A stretch of 64,000 nucleotides of DNA from Phallusia mammillata (taxonomy: Eukaryota; Chordata; Ascidiacea; Phlebobranchia; Ascidiidae): assembly GCA_003260075.1 (NCBI GenBank), contig QLIY01000368.1:62001-126000 (forward strand), in the 5' to 3' direction. Of this stretch, positions 13,718 to 26,800 are shown in pieces. The notes beneath the pieces are model-generated. The model worked only from the letters and a program-made list of their open reading frames with translations. It was not told the DNA's origin and did no database searches. The position numbers and the translations under genes are program-made. Each line of letters opens with the position of its first letter. Position 1 is the stretch's first letter.

Positions 13718-16700
13718 AAAAAAAATGTAGGAAAGGGAAAATGAAATATACTTACCCGAACAGCTATTATGTGGAACTGGACAAATTATGTACATATTTG
13801 TTGTATGTTTGGAAAACATTTGTCTGCTTGATGTTAGAAACTTGAATACATGTATTTTGATTTTGAATAAATTCATTTTTTCTGCTGTAAAGGGTCATAT
13901 ATATGCAGTTCTGTAAACTTTTGCAAATACAATAGAGATACTATTTAAAAACATAAGCAAAAATCCACACATACCCTTTGGATCAACATAATATAAATCC
14001 ACAACACAACTCTTAACTTGCAAATGTCGCAGCCATTCACGATCGCATATTGTAACGCAACGCAGACGGGTTGACTGGAGCTAAGAGCAACGTTCAGCAC
14101 ACCACGTAGGCGGGCTAAAAGCACGTGAAGTACACGAAAAGCGAAAACAACTTTTGCTGCGATGGACTACGGTGCGTTCGACTTTGGCTGCAAACAACCG
14201 GGCATTTCTCAAAACAGTTCTGCAGCGTTTGTTAGAAGCGCGGTTTTTGCTTTTTCAATACGGGTTAAAAAAGCAGCAGTCAAGCGCCATCAAAAAGCAA
14301 TATGATATGCTTACCAAGCTTTCAATTAAAAAATAGGCAATTTTGATACGCAATTTACATTTCTTGATATCGCAATAATATACAGAAAAGCCAGTTTATT
14401 CGAATATATAGCGTGGGACAATTACTTCCTCGTTTACATTATTAGCAAAATTTACAACAAGTTGAACATGTGGTTAGCATGCACTTGTGGAGTGTAGTAT
14501 GAAGGGGTTTAGTTCATCATAAATATGCAAGTTTTTTGTAGGTGTTTTAGTCAAATATTCTACAACACGATACTTTTTGCTCATAAATTGCTCCGACCTA
14601 GGATTTAAATTAATGATTTGTCTAATAACAGTGTTGTTATTGATGTAGACAACGCCAATGTCCTAAACTGAGCTTACAAAGCAGCAACAAACAACAAAAA
14701 ACTGATGAACGTTCGGTAATTGAGGAAATGCGCAACATCAACAGCAAAGACCAATGTTGTAAATTCATCAAAACCTACTATGTGCATCACCCCCCTACAA
14801 AACAAACATGCGTTATGTGACGTCACCATGGACTTTGTCGCATTTTCGCTCACGTCACCCAACAGTGACGTAACAACCGAAGGTACTTAGTAGCCAGGCA
14901 AAGTGCACAGTCATATTACATAATAGGGCGTTACGGTTGTCGTTGCTCGTTGTTTGGTCCAAAAAGGTCTGCAAACATTATAGGTGACAAGCCTCCTTTC
15001 CAATCCGCGACACAAGTGTTCGCACTTTAAACAATATGTTTGTTCGCAAACAAACCACACAGGGACATAATAAAGATTCGATATCATCACCTAGTGGTTA
15101 TTTTGCTACATATTTTTGAGTCAACCGGTATAGCTGAAAGTGCCTTTTCACTATTTTTGTGGAATAATTTACTATGCGTGGATCTGAAATGCTTGATATG
15201 GTTAGTTGAGTCTGTGGAAGGCCAATAAATTTACATTTAAAATAGAAAAGTTTTACCAAAAGCCCAAACAGTGTTTCAACCACGATCTCAGGAATACGTG
15301 CAAAAAGCACAATGTTTTTAAAGTTTGGGTCTAATTAACTATCGCAAAGACAAAGCCGCCAAACCAGAACTAAGCATTCTCAAATACACACCTTATATTA
15401 ACATATGCGGTTCGTTCAGAAATCAAGTTTAAACGTGACAAGATCCGTAAGTGTCATGACTTTTTTATTCCTGTTACGTTTGAATCTTTTTTCCTTTGAA
15501 ATAGGTATATTAGTTATATATCAGATGGCGGTCATTATGAACGAACGTGACTCCTCACTGCATCGCAAAGCGACTAGACATTTGACCTTATATTCGATTT
15601 CAGTTTTGTGCAAGGTCAGACGGTTCGTCCTACGAAATAAATCTATTCCAACATTCCAATCGTTATCAAGCTGCCCGCGCCAACAGATTTACAATATTAT
15701 TATACACAATATTAAAATATTATTCACCTTAAACTCGCAAATGATACTGCAAAGCTAAACACAAGAAAAAAATTGACCAACCTTTCTGACTATAATAAAC
15801 CTTGTCGACGGAAACGAGTTGTTTCAAAACAGCCTTCTATGTTATATATCTGTTAAGTGCAGTTTTAAGTTAAGTTAAATGTGTACAAACTGATTTTGGC
15901 AACACTGACTCTTGTCATCGGCACAACAAGCCACAAAGCCTGGGTTATGTAACATCCAATATAAGCCCTAAACTTTCATTACTCATGTTATAAACTAGAT
16001 GAACTATGTTCTACCGACACCTCTATCGACCTCTACCGACAATGCATCAATAATACTGCCAGTTGTGGGTTCCATGCATCCAATTCACTTCCCTCCGGTT
16101 TTGTTCATGTTAACTGATAAATCAAACTACGCTTGCTTTCAATAAAAGTGCACAACTTTTAGGAATAACAAATTCAAAACACTGTTGATAATGTGTACCC
16201 GTGCTGTTTAACGTAGTAATTATACGACCTAGGGTAAGTTACAATGAAATCGTCGCAATAATGTCACAAAATATGTTGTTTATTGTAATTTGGTGTCAAA
16301 AAGTAGCCGTACTGGCATACGCATTTAACACCTAATTCTAAACAAACCACACGCCGCGAACTGAAGGCAATACGCTGCAATGTTAAGTGGTCGCAACCGA
16401 AACTGAAGCCGACATTCAAATTTTTCTGTACACTGGATACCTTAGCACAGAACAGGAAGACCCCGTCTGACAATAAACGACTCAATCTGTTCTGAGAAAA
16501 CCCCAGGATCAGCCAAGCGTTGTCGGGTGTTTCCCTTACCACTAGCCCAACCAATCAACAAGTTGTCTTTTGCGGCAATTGGCAAAATGGTTCTTCAGAA
16601 TATTTTGTCTGAAGTTTAAAGACATATAAATACTCATAATTGAAAGACATATAAATACCCCTTATAACCAAGACTCACTTTTGACTACAATTCATTAGGA

Positions 16701-18423
16701 ATACAATGAGCTTTTCCTAAAAGTCAATAAACAGACAATGCCATATCTCCTTTAAACTTAGAATGTGACATGATTTTGTTCAGCTTTGAGCAATGTTTTT
16801 TTCTCATAGGCTGTTCTACTCAAATAATCTTTGCTATCAGCGCACTACCTGGCTTAAAAAACGGTTAGTTTTTTTATATTACCTAAAAAAGACACTACCT
16901 TGTCACAATCACAAAAAAGCCTTTAAACCTCAGTTCAATCACTTCGCTCCTCTACTTAATTTTGAACAACACACGCAAATCCCTGGATTGGTATCAACTT
17001 TGCTCACAGCCCCAAACTGCTTTGTAAACTTTTCAAGCAGAAAACAAGGGGATCTGGAATTGTTTCCAAGTATCTGAACAACATGAAAAGTTTCTTACTC
17101 CTACCGCAGCAATCAACCGTGACATATGGTGTCACGTGTTTTTACGTGCATGATCGACCGAGCGTAACACTTGGACATTGTTTGCGCCGATTTAAAGGTA
17201 CCTATTTTCACAGGTCACATATTTCCCACTACATCTCAACAATTTTAAAATAGAGGGAGCCCAATGTTGCTACACGACATTTTCTTGAGGAATGTGGTGC
17301 ACCCCAAACGAAACTGTGCGAGATTTTGTGGCGAAGTTTAAAGTTTGTTGCCACAACATTTCTTTATGTAGGCAAGGCGTATAATACGAGCGTGGGGCAT
17401 CTAACTATAGATTTTTCAAGTAAAAATAATAAAAGGCGATTTTGTACCCACTATAAAATCTTTTTCATGTAAAAATAATCCCAATTGGCCGATTGTATGA
17501 TATGTGACTTGTCAATACACGAAACGTATTTACCAGCATTCTGCTGCCCACAGTGTCGAAAGTGAGATTCCGTCTTACTATGAGTCTTAATGCTTGTGAT
17601 ATGTGACGTACTTCACTGATAACTCTGCTAATGTAACCACAACAATCAATTAATCATCCCAACATGATGATATAATTTACAGGTGGTTCATATTGACAAT
17701 CGGTAGGTCGCGATCCACTTCAAGAAGAAAAACTACACGTGTGACCTACTATTTTACACCAAAAAGTCAAGTTGCACATAGATTTGTAACATATTGATAA
17801 AAGTTATTATGTGTCCCGTATACTATTTTGGCAAGTTGCTACATCACGAACCGCACACGTCACTATTACACAACATGCCACATTTGTTACAATCCCAATC
17901 TACTGTTTGGTAATTGGTGTCTCGCTTTTTAGTGCTGACGTCATTGTGACATGATTTTACTGTCACGTCAGAGCATGATACTGGTTTGCTTCCTCCTGGG
18001 ACTAAATTAATATTTCTGCTCAACAATGTAGCCCCAACTAACCCTGAGTGAAAAATAGTTGGTGTTGTGACGCATGCAGGATTTAGGGTGTGCTTGGGGT
18101 TCACCCCCCACACCACTTTAGCAACCGTGCAATAATAAGCAGATGCTTGTGTTTAAGCGAAGCTGTTGGACGACAAAATTGGTCTAGGCACACAATTTAA
18201 CCATACTTCGTGTATCTGTTACATCATTTCAACTGACAGAATAAATACTAACAAATCATCAGAATCCGTGTCATGACTCAGCAATGTAGGCCCACAATGC
18301 ATGGCAGTGGACGGTTAAAACGGATTTCCCGACAAACTTTGTGCTCAGTTGTGGCAATGTTTTGCTATTACCGAGTTAGCGTAGAATATGTTTGTTTCAA
18401 ATATGAATAAAGTTATATTTCCA

Positions 18424-18555
18424 AACCAATTTTCTCATGACCAATCACAATATAATGTCTGCAACTAAGACCACTAATTAGACTGGGGGGGGGGGGAACC
18501 AATTTTCTGACCAATCACAATATAATGTCTGCAACTAAGACCACTAATTAGACTG
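18424..18555. repeat. 60-bp direct duplication split by a 12-G tract
   Basis: The block AACCAATTTTCT...ATTAGACTG at 18424-18485 is repeated almost exactly at 18497-18555, with G12 (18485-18496) between. It is one of nine such sites in the window and is most likely an assembly artefact, not a natural repeat. Confidence 0.85.
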
Positions 18556-20173
18556 ACAGACATTTTTTTAAATTTAGTGCTTTGTAGAAAACACACATAA
18601 CGCGGGTGGTACCTAAAGGGAAAGGTTCTTGCTGTCTGATAAAAACGTATGATCTGACTTGATGTACCACACACCCATACGCAAATATAACAGATCTTTC
18701 ACGAATTATACGCTACTCAAAACCGCACTGCAAACAAAGTGATCAACAATAGCAAACCTCAGTTCCAATAGTTTCATAATAACAGCTATTGCCACTCATC
18801 AGAAAACCTAAGTTTTGGTTTATAAAACTTTATGCAAATCAGATCCATCATTTTGGCATTCTTTGATACCTTTTCCACCTATGGTTCTATTGTTTATTAT
18901 ATGTGACGTCAAACTTCCGTTGTTTAGTGGAATCGCGTAGCACGGAAGGCTGCGTCTTGAGTACAGCACAGCAGTACACAACTTCTCATATTAGGCTACA
19001 ACGCTTCGTTATGAATTAGGTTATTTTAAAGCAAGTTTAAGCAAAATCAGAAAACATGATAACTTACAAAAACAGCAGTAACTGGACGTTTAAAATGCTT
19101 TCTGTTCTGGGCTTTTAAAGAATCATGTCATAATACAATCCGTTGTGCATCTATAAGTAAAATATCGCACTGTCCTCTACTTGTCACATGCGATGAATAC
19201 AGTCGACTTCCTTTTTATCAACAATGCCCAACTACGTTTTGTAACCGGGGTTTCGAACACGTTGCTCTATACTTTCCCACCATAGTCGTTAGAGTGACTT
19301 GGCAAAATTATTGCTTCTAGTTTGTCGTCAAGTGCTCCTTTTTCGATATTACTCCCACGTCTTACAGCTAAATACGACCAAAGTTACAAACAAGAAATAG
19401 AAGCTTCTACCTTGATCCTTCTTTTGATCTTTGCATTGCATGCACATAGCGCGGTTAATGCTGGCTTTACCTTGTATATATCAGTACATGCTGATGTGCT
19501 AGCTACATAGGCAGATACGTGGTATAGGCCAATAGTAGGCTAAATTTAATGAAACAAAAACATACCAGCAAACCCGCGCTTCCTGGCTTTATCTGATTGA
19601 CTTGACTCGAACCCTTCGTGCAACTACAAACCGTGCAACTGCTCACCACTCAAACTGGCGCAGCCTCTTTTACTCATTTCCTTTCTCCTATGTTACGTCA
19701 CACTATAGCATGCGCGAGCTGCTGAGTAACGTGCCTAATCATGTTGATCGTTGGTATCAACATTCCCCACGAGAATTGCTTAGGTCAGCAGATTGTGCAA
19801 GTCATAATTACCCGGCATTTTACCTGCATTATTCCAAGGCGGATTGTTTTTCATGTGGTCAGTTTACAACTTAGGGTTTAAATTCTCACCGTTAAATATA
19901 AGTTCATGGCTTTCAGGGCCACAAAAGGAGTTTCATTGCCATTTTTGTGCTACTAACTTTCAATTGTTTTGGTTAAAGAACTAGGTACTTGGAACTTTTG
20001 TTTTAATTGGCTTTTTACTTTTACCGATTACGTTTATACAAACCCAAGCCAACCTTTACAAAACCCATGACTTTCAAGCGCGTCTGAAATTATACTGAGA
20101 AAAATATTTTTTCTATATCTACTCAATATTATTAAACTTATATGTGTGTGACAATATAAAATGGTGAATGCCT

Positions 20174-20179
20174 TTTATT
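20174..20179 (-). terminator. Candidate polyadenylation signal of the kinesin gene
   Basis: TTTATT on plus reads AATAAA on minus, about 570 bases after the kinesin stop codon. It is the first exact AATAAA I find downstream on that strand. Position and motif fit; nothing else confirms it. Confidence 0.35.
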
Positions 20180-20742
20180 CGTAATTAAACAAAATCGATT
20201 CAATAACAGTGGCAAATTATGATGTGACGAAAGTACTTTACAATGGTCACGAAGGCACAATTACAAAAACACAATAGAAAATGTTGATAGAAAATCTGCT
20301 CTGTACAGGAAACAAAAAAATACAAAAGAGCGAAAACTATAATAATGCCTAGTACGACTTCATGTGGCTTGTGGGTAAAACTATCTCATGTATACGTCAT
20401 GTAATGACGTCACAACTAACATGACGTCACCAAATGTAAGCGAAGCTCCTACTAGCGCGGAAGGGAAAGTTGGTTAAGTGCAACATGGCTCGAAAATACG
20501 AATTACTGCAGCGAAATAGAATAAATAAGCGCGATTCGATTGTACTGTCATCACGCGAAGGCCAACTTTTGATCCAAGAGAGAACAATGTAAAAAAATAA
20601 AAGTAATTTTCAACGCGCAAAACAAAATACTAAAAGCAAGGTTGTAACGTCACTATGCAGCTAACTACGTATAAACAATGTAGACGTGTGTGATGTCATA
20701 ATGGAACAAATAGTGACAGTCGGTATTGCACTGTGACGTCAC

Positions 20743-20868
20743 TCACATGATCACACACGCCTTCGAGCCTTTGACGCTGTTTCCACTCGATGTGGGCGAT
20801 GGCCGGCCGTTAGCAGGGGACGCTATTGCTTTGGATTGCTGCGGTTGTTGTTTCGAAGCTTGAAGAAT
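20743..20868 (-). CDS. Terminal exon of the kinesin encoding a CVIM CAAX motif
   Basis: The acceptor TTCTCACAG precedes ATT in phase 0, matching the phase-0 donor of exon 27. The frame is open for 41 codons (Gln-, Ser- and Pro-rich) and ends Lys-Gly-Ser-Lys-Ala-Cys-Val-Ile-Met-stop. CVIM is a canonical prenylation box, the same four residues that end K-Ras4B. Prenylation would anchor the motor to membrane cargo. The exon was found by phase and splice site, not by homology, so a transcript is needed to confirm the join. Confidence 0.68.
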   Translation of the reverse strand: MLQASKQQPQQSKAIASPANGRPSPTSSGNSVKGSKACVIM

Positions 20869-23800
20869 CTGTGAGAACATTAGAGAGATGTCATTCGGTG
20901 AAACGCGCCAATTTGTACAAAGCGTTTAAATTTTTGTTTAAAGCCCTTGATCCCTTCATACAGTTTAACTTGAAATTTGACAAGCACAAACACGACGAGA
21001 AATACCAAAGCACAGACTGGTATCATGCAGTCACAGCAAAGCACGGCATACTAATATGTGAGTAATCAATATTTAGCATGCACAAAATCAAACCCCTGAA
21101 TTGATCCGGATTTCTCAAGTTTGTTGATGTCATGTCATGTATGAAATAAATTTCCCCCTTCCCGTAAAACCCAATCTGGATGAACAATCACAAACCCCCT
21201 TGATATAACTTACAGTTGTACCACAGCATGTTGACGTCACCACACTGACGTCACTACTCCTTCTCTGTTCCACAAGTGGGAAAAACGGAGTCTCACTTAC
21301 GCGTCGTGACGTCATACTTGACCGTCTTGACGTCACAAGGCTTCCTCTTCGCGATGGTATGAGACTTACGCGACGTGACGGCATCAGGCTTTGTCGACCT
21401 GACGTCACTGTGACATCACCAGTACGGCGAAGCAAGCGCAAGATCTAAAGAATGTGCAGATTCGGATGCGCGTGTTTGGGGGGGTTTCCGACCCCCTACC
21501 TTGCTCCCTGATCGTATGACGTCAATCCCGTAACTTTTCATTCAACTACTTTCTGCACTAGCAAAAAAATAATTGTTTCCGATTGTTGTGCAGTTACGAA
21601 GTGCAAAGTGCCAACTATGCCATCTAGCGGTGGAACTAAAACCCGAAAGTTTTCAGCGTGTAAATTGACAAGTCACAAATCGATCCAAGAAGCTTCTTGG
21701 TCGATTCGAAATCACAACAATAACAGTAAGAACACGAAAGGCAGTGATTGGTCACAGCATCATGACATAATGAGGCGAGTGGCCAGTCAGAATGCATAGA
21801 ATAAAGTGACGTGATTGCTTAAAATTGACAAATTATAGTGCAAGTGGATGTTTCACCACTAAAAGCAAGTAGGGTATTCCGTATACATTGTACAATGTAC
21901 AACATTCTTAATTTTATGATAAAGTTGCGTTTATATATGTGTTAAAACCCCACAATTTTAATTTTCCATTTAATAATTTTTGTAACACGCCATTGAGAAC
22001 TAGTTTGTTAAACAATAATTTTCAAAGCAATTAAATTGGTTGCCAAATGAGAATAAACCCAGAAGTTTGTTAATGATGTGAAGCCACATCCACTTTAAAC
22101 CATGACTTAATGCTTCCATAATTAACAATACAAGAGTGCTTGTTCGAGTTCTTTGGTGTATATGATGTCATACACGACTAAACAGTCTTAGCGTAAAAAA
22201 GATGGATTTAATCTCGTTACGTTTGTTTCAACGTTACATGACAGACATTTAGGTTTAAGTTTCATGCATTTAAGTTTTAGCCAAGCTAGGTATAGTCAGT
22301 ATTGCGCAAAACGCTATATGTTAACAGCCTATTGGCTATTGGCCAACTAACATTACAATGTTATAGCTATATACAGTGGTGGGATTCAGCCGGTTCGCAC
22401 TGATTCTATAGAACCGTCTCGCGAAATTATATGAGATCAACGACCGGTTAGCATTACTGGTTACTGTCAATAGACTTTTTGTAACAGAACCGGCTGAAAA
22501 ATATGACTTTGTGATAGAAACGGCTGACAATAAACTTTGAATCCCACCACTGGCTATATACAAGGCTTAGTAGGATACTCGGTACAGACAGTGAGCTCAT
22601 AGAGAACATTAAAGCCATTGCAGTTGAGTACTAACATTGTCTTAAATCCTTTAGCAGCTCAAACCATTTTTTGTTAAACAACTTGACCCGAAAACACTGG
22701 CTCGATGTTTTCAATGAGATTTACTGAAACTTAAACATAAATGTAAAGAAATTACATTTGACACCGAATTAAAATGTTGTTTTGTGAACGATACGAATTT
22801 TACATTGGCTTCGTCATTTTTGTGAAAAACGTTTTTCACGCAACGACACCACAGAAACAAAACACCGATTCATGCAGGGGATGAAAAATTGCTGAATCAT
22901 GCTACGTGTTAGAGATGACGTATTATGATGCTGCGACTATTGTGACACATGCTTGGGGAAAGAACTCGTCTTGCCCCGGAGTTATCAGAGCTTATAACGG
23001 TTGAGAGTTTTTTTTGTTCTAATCCTGCCACCACCAACATGCATTTTACACATACGCTGGAGTTAAGTCTATTTTTACTAAAATTGAATTTATTTATTGA
23101 GAGTATACTGGGCTTTATTTAAAATTATATCGTGTACTTCTACCGCAACCAAAACCTCGCGGAATTTTCCAATGACTTCCAACAAACTCTTCGCAATAAG
23201 CTCTGATAACAAGCTTGTGTGTTTTCGCCTTTCATATTCTTACCGGCTTTTTCCCCGTCCCATTGGATGGGATGGAGGTAGTTCCCCCGTTCTTGGCGGG
23301 GTCTGAACCTCTACGACTGTCCGAATCAGGCTCGTCTTCTTCTTTTATTGTTTCCTCATAAGGACCAGGAATTATCCGCATATCTGGGGTCAATTCGAAA
23401 CTGTACACACTGAAAGCGTCTGAGTTCCTCCTATTTTCGTCCTGTGTTTTATCACAATTAAATTATTAACATGCATTGTGACGTGTCAAGGTGCGTCAAC
23501 GCAAATCACCGACCTCGCTATGACGTCACAACTACTTTGTTTATGACGTCCCCTTTGGACTGCAAGGGAGCAAAATGGGGGTTTCCCGAATACTAAGCAT
23601 GCATTAGTAACAAGATCAAAAGCAAACCAAAGTGTTAGATCATAAAAGGCTATTGTCTACGTCACTATTACGTCATCATCAGATGCTTACGCTTTCGTTT
23701 TGGTTTTCTCTCACGTATTTTTGGGCTTTAATCAGCTGATGAGAAGAATTTATCGTTAAATCGTAGAAAATATTACCTACGTCATCATTATTATGTCATA

Positions 23801-26800
23801 GAGCTTTTGAAATTCGCTACAGTCAGCATTCGATTTACTATAGTCTATAATTCAACAGCTACGCTAACATATTACCGGAAAAAATATACTTGCATATATT
23901 GGATAAATAACGATAACTACACTATATTTATAATGCGCCATCAGCTATACAAAGGATAACTAAATTTGTTAGTAAAATTCAATTTAATTGCCAAAAAAAT
24001 CAATTACCACCAAATTATAAAACAATCTTTCTCTGCTTAGAAATACGAAATTTAGTCACGTATGGTTAGTGAAGCGTTATACTCACGCCAGTGATGATCC
24101 GAACTTTGTTTTTGAGTTTGTTGCCGCTACTGAAAGCCACAGCATTGATGGAATTGTAGAAGGATTGGAAGTCTTGGTCCTTTTCTCGCTCACCCCAGTC
24201 AGTGCAAAGTTGCTGTGCAAAAAATATATGTAAGTACCAAAAGCAGAGATTAGCATCTTGGTGTTGACTTTTTTCTGTGTCCGGTAATATTATCACAGTA
24301 CTTTTTTACTGTGGTAGCTTCATCGCATGGTAAATTGGTAATTATATCGCAGTAATGTGTATTATGGATAAATTCATAACAGGGATCAGCCCTGAAGCGG
24401 CGATACAGATCAGCGATCATGGCACACTAATATATTATGGTGATTATATCGCAGATTTTTCTGTTGTGGCAATTTAATTGTACATTTTTAAAGTACACTG
24501 TTTTGTAATCATAGATATTTTCATGACACCTGGTCGTATAGAGAAAGGCATGTAGTACATTGAGATTACATCACACTATGGTACCTTGTGATTTCAGTGC
24601 ATTTTAGTACATTGTGATTGCAATTACAACGATGCGAAAATTGTTACGAAAGGACTATTACCAAGCGATGGGGGGGGGGCCTTGTCGTATAGAGAAAGGC
24701 ATATAGTACATTGAGATTACATCACACTATGGTATCTTGTGATTTCAGTGCATTTTAGTACATTGTGATTGTAATTACAACGATGCGAAAATTGTTACGA
24801 AAGGACTATTACCAAGCGATGAAATTAGAATGAACCATTTTCCCTACAAGTTGATCCAAGCATTCCACAAGGTGGTTTACTCATAGAAAGTTCGAGAACA
24901 AACCTGGATTCGCTTTTCCTTCTTTTCGAGTCGATCGAATTTCCTCTGTAAGGTATGAAGTTCGGATTTGAGTTTTGGATCGTCTGCAGGTTTGCTGGGT
25001 AGAATCGAAGCCCTTCGCACCATCTTCGGTCGCATCTGGCCAGCCATCTCACGTAGCTCCTGTAAGGTTAAATTAACATTGCAATACAGTTACCCCAACC
25101 AAAATTTAGTACATCAATTTTATGGTGTTGTACATAGTTTGTCTGTTTAACGTTGAAGTAGTTATTTTTGTACATGTCTGTACTAAAAAGAGTTAGCTAA
25201 AGTATATGGGGAAATATATGACTATAAGTAGATGAATTTACCTTACTGGAATTTATCTTACAGGCGCAAAACAAGAAAATGAAGACGCACTAGTACAATA
25301 AAGAGACTTAATTAACTAAATATACGAATTTTATAGGCTATCCCACCATTGATACACCAACAATGCATCTATTGTAATTTCTGTACCTTTGTGTTAAGTT
25401 TTTCCACGCTGGAATTGGGCGGTGTGTCCATCTGGCATCCGTACACGAAGAATGTGATGGAATTATTCTCGAAGTAATCAAGGTGGCTTTCGTTTACAGA
25501 CTGAATCGCTATCACACGACTGTACCCGAACTCCGGTGACAGACTCTCCTGTTACGTCACAAACGATTAGCGTCATTACAAAAAAGAAGCAAAAATGATA
25601 AAAAAAATCTTCAGCTAATTATGCGTTAACAATTTAAGAAAACCAAGCGGGCTGCAGTATAAAAAAAGAGAATTACGTGGATAAAAGCGTTTAAATGTTT
25701 GCTACCTTGACAACTTTGGTCGAAACTGGTTGATCGTCTCCCAAAGTCTTGTACTTGACGTAAACGCCCTTGGTGAATCGAGAGTTGTTGATTTCTCCAC
25801 TTCGTATTGCAACCTACAGGAAAGTAAAATTTGACGCTTCTATTAAACAGTTTTTAAGCCAATTAAGTACATATGTGGTCTTTAATTAAGGATTGTTGAT
25901 ATTGTTAGGTCATTCAGCTTACCTTGAAGTAGTAGGGTTTTCCAAGCAACTCACTGGGATCTTCGATGAAGCTTTCCTCGTCCAAGGACTTCCCTTTTCC
26001 GTCACAGGGAGACACAGATACGTAGAGTGAGCCTTCCTCGTCACCCTACATGATCAATGACATTCGGTGAATTACAAACCAAGCATTAGAACACTAATAC
26101 AGATGTTCATTCAAATAAAAGCAAGATTAAGTCATAAATCTACACGCTGGAGATTCAAGTGACCTTGTTCAGCTTTAGCACTTCGCTTCCTAACAGGAGC
26201 AACAAACATCGACAGCATGCAAGATGTCGTTGTCTGTCTCATTTAACTTTACTGTAAAGTCTCACATGTCAAGCAACAATTTGTTCTGTTATATGTATGT
26301 GTGTTCGTTTCATATTTGTCTTCATTGGGCGGGCAACACCTAAATGCGTTATGCCGTGAGTTCACCGTCGAGCTGCCTGTTTCCTCGCAAGTCCGTTGAA
26401 TCATTGTACTTGATTTTTTCGACTTACGGAATTAGGTGACTTCCGAAGGTTTGGGCAAAAGCAATTAGGCCCGTTTTTTGTGCTCAGGGAACACAAGTGA
26501 CGAGACAGGATTAAAACCCACAACCTTGTGAACTCGCGGCGGATGCGCTAATCACTCGGCCATCTTGGCGAATTTGCTTAATTAACTTGTGTTTGCATGT
26601 GGGCAACTTTGGTATCCCCAGTATATAGTCGTTCTGAATGTACACACTGTGCATACCTTGTAATTTGACACAGCAAGTTTGTCGTCGAAATCAAGTGCAT
26701 ATGAGAGAGATTGAAGGAAAACGTTTGAAGTTCCAATAATCACATCTTCTGGAGGATCGAAAAATGGATCTTTGTCGAGCGGAATGTTCTTGTAACTGTC

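Larger units (their letters stand above)
13718..20742. other. Gene-poor stretch downstream of the kinesin gene
   Basis: I see no gene I can support in about 7 kb. Open frames such as 16264-16554, 17844-18116 (both minus) and 19602-19874 (plus) lack clear splice sites or domains. The right end (about 20175-20742) is probably the 3' UTR of the kinesin. TGACGTCA palindromes occur near 14819, 18905, 20403, 20422 and 20734. Confidence 0.5.
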
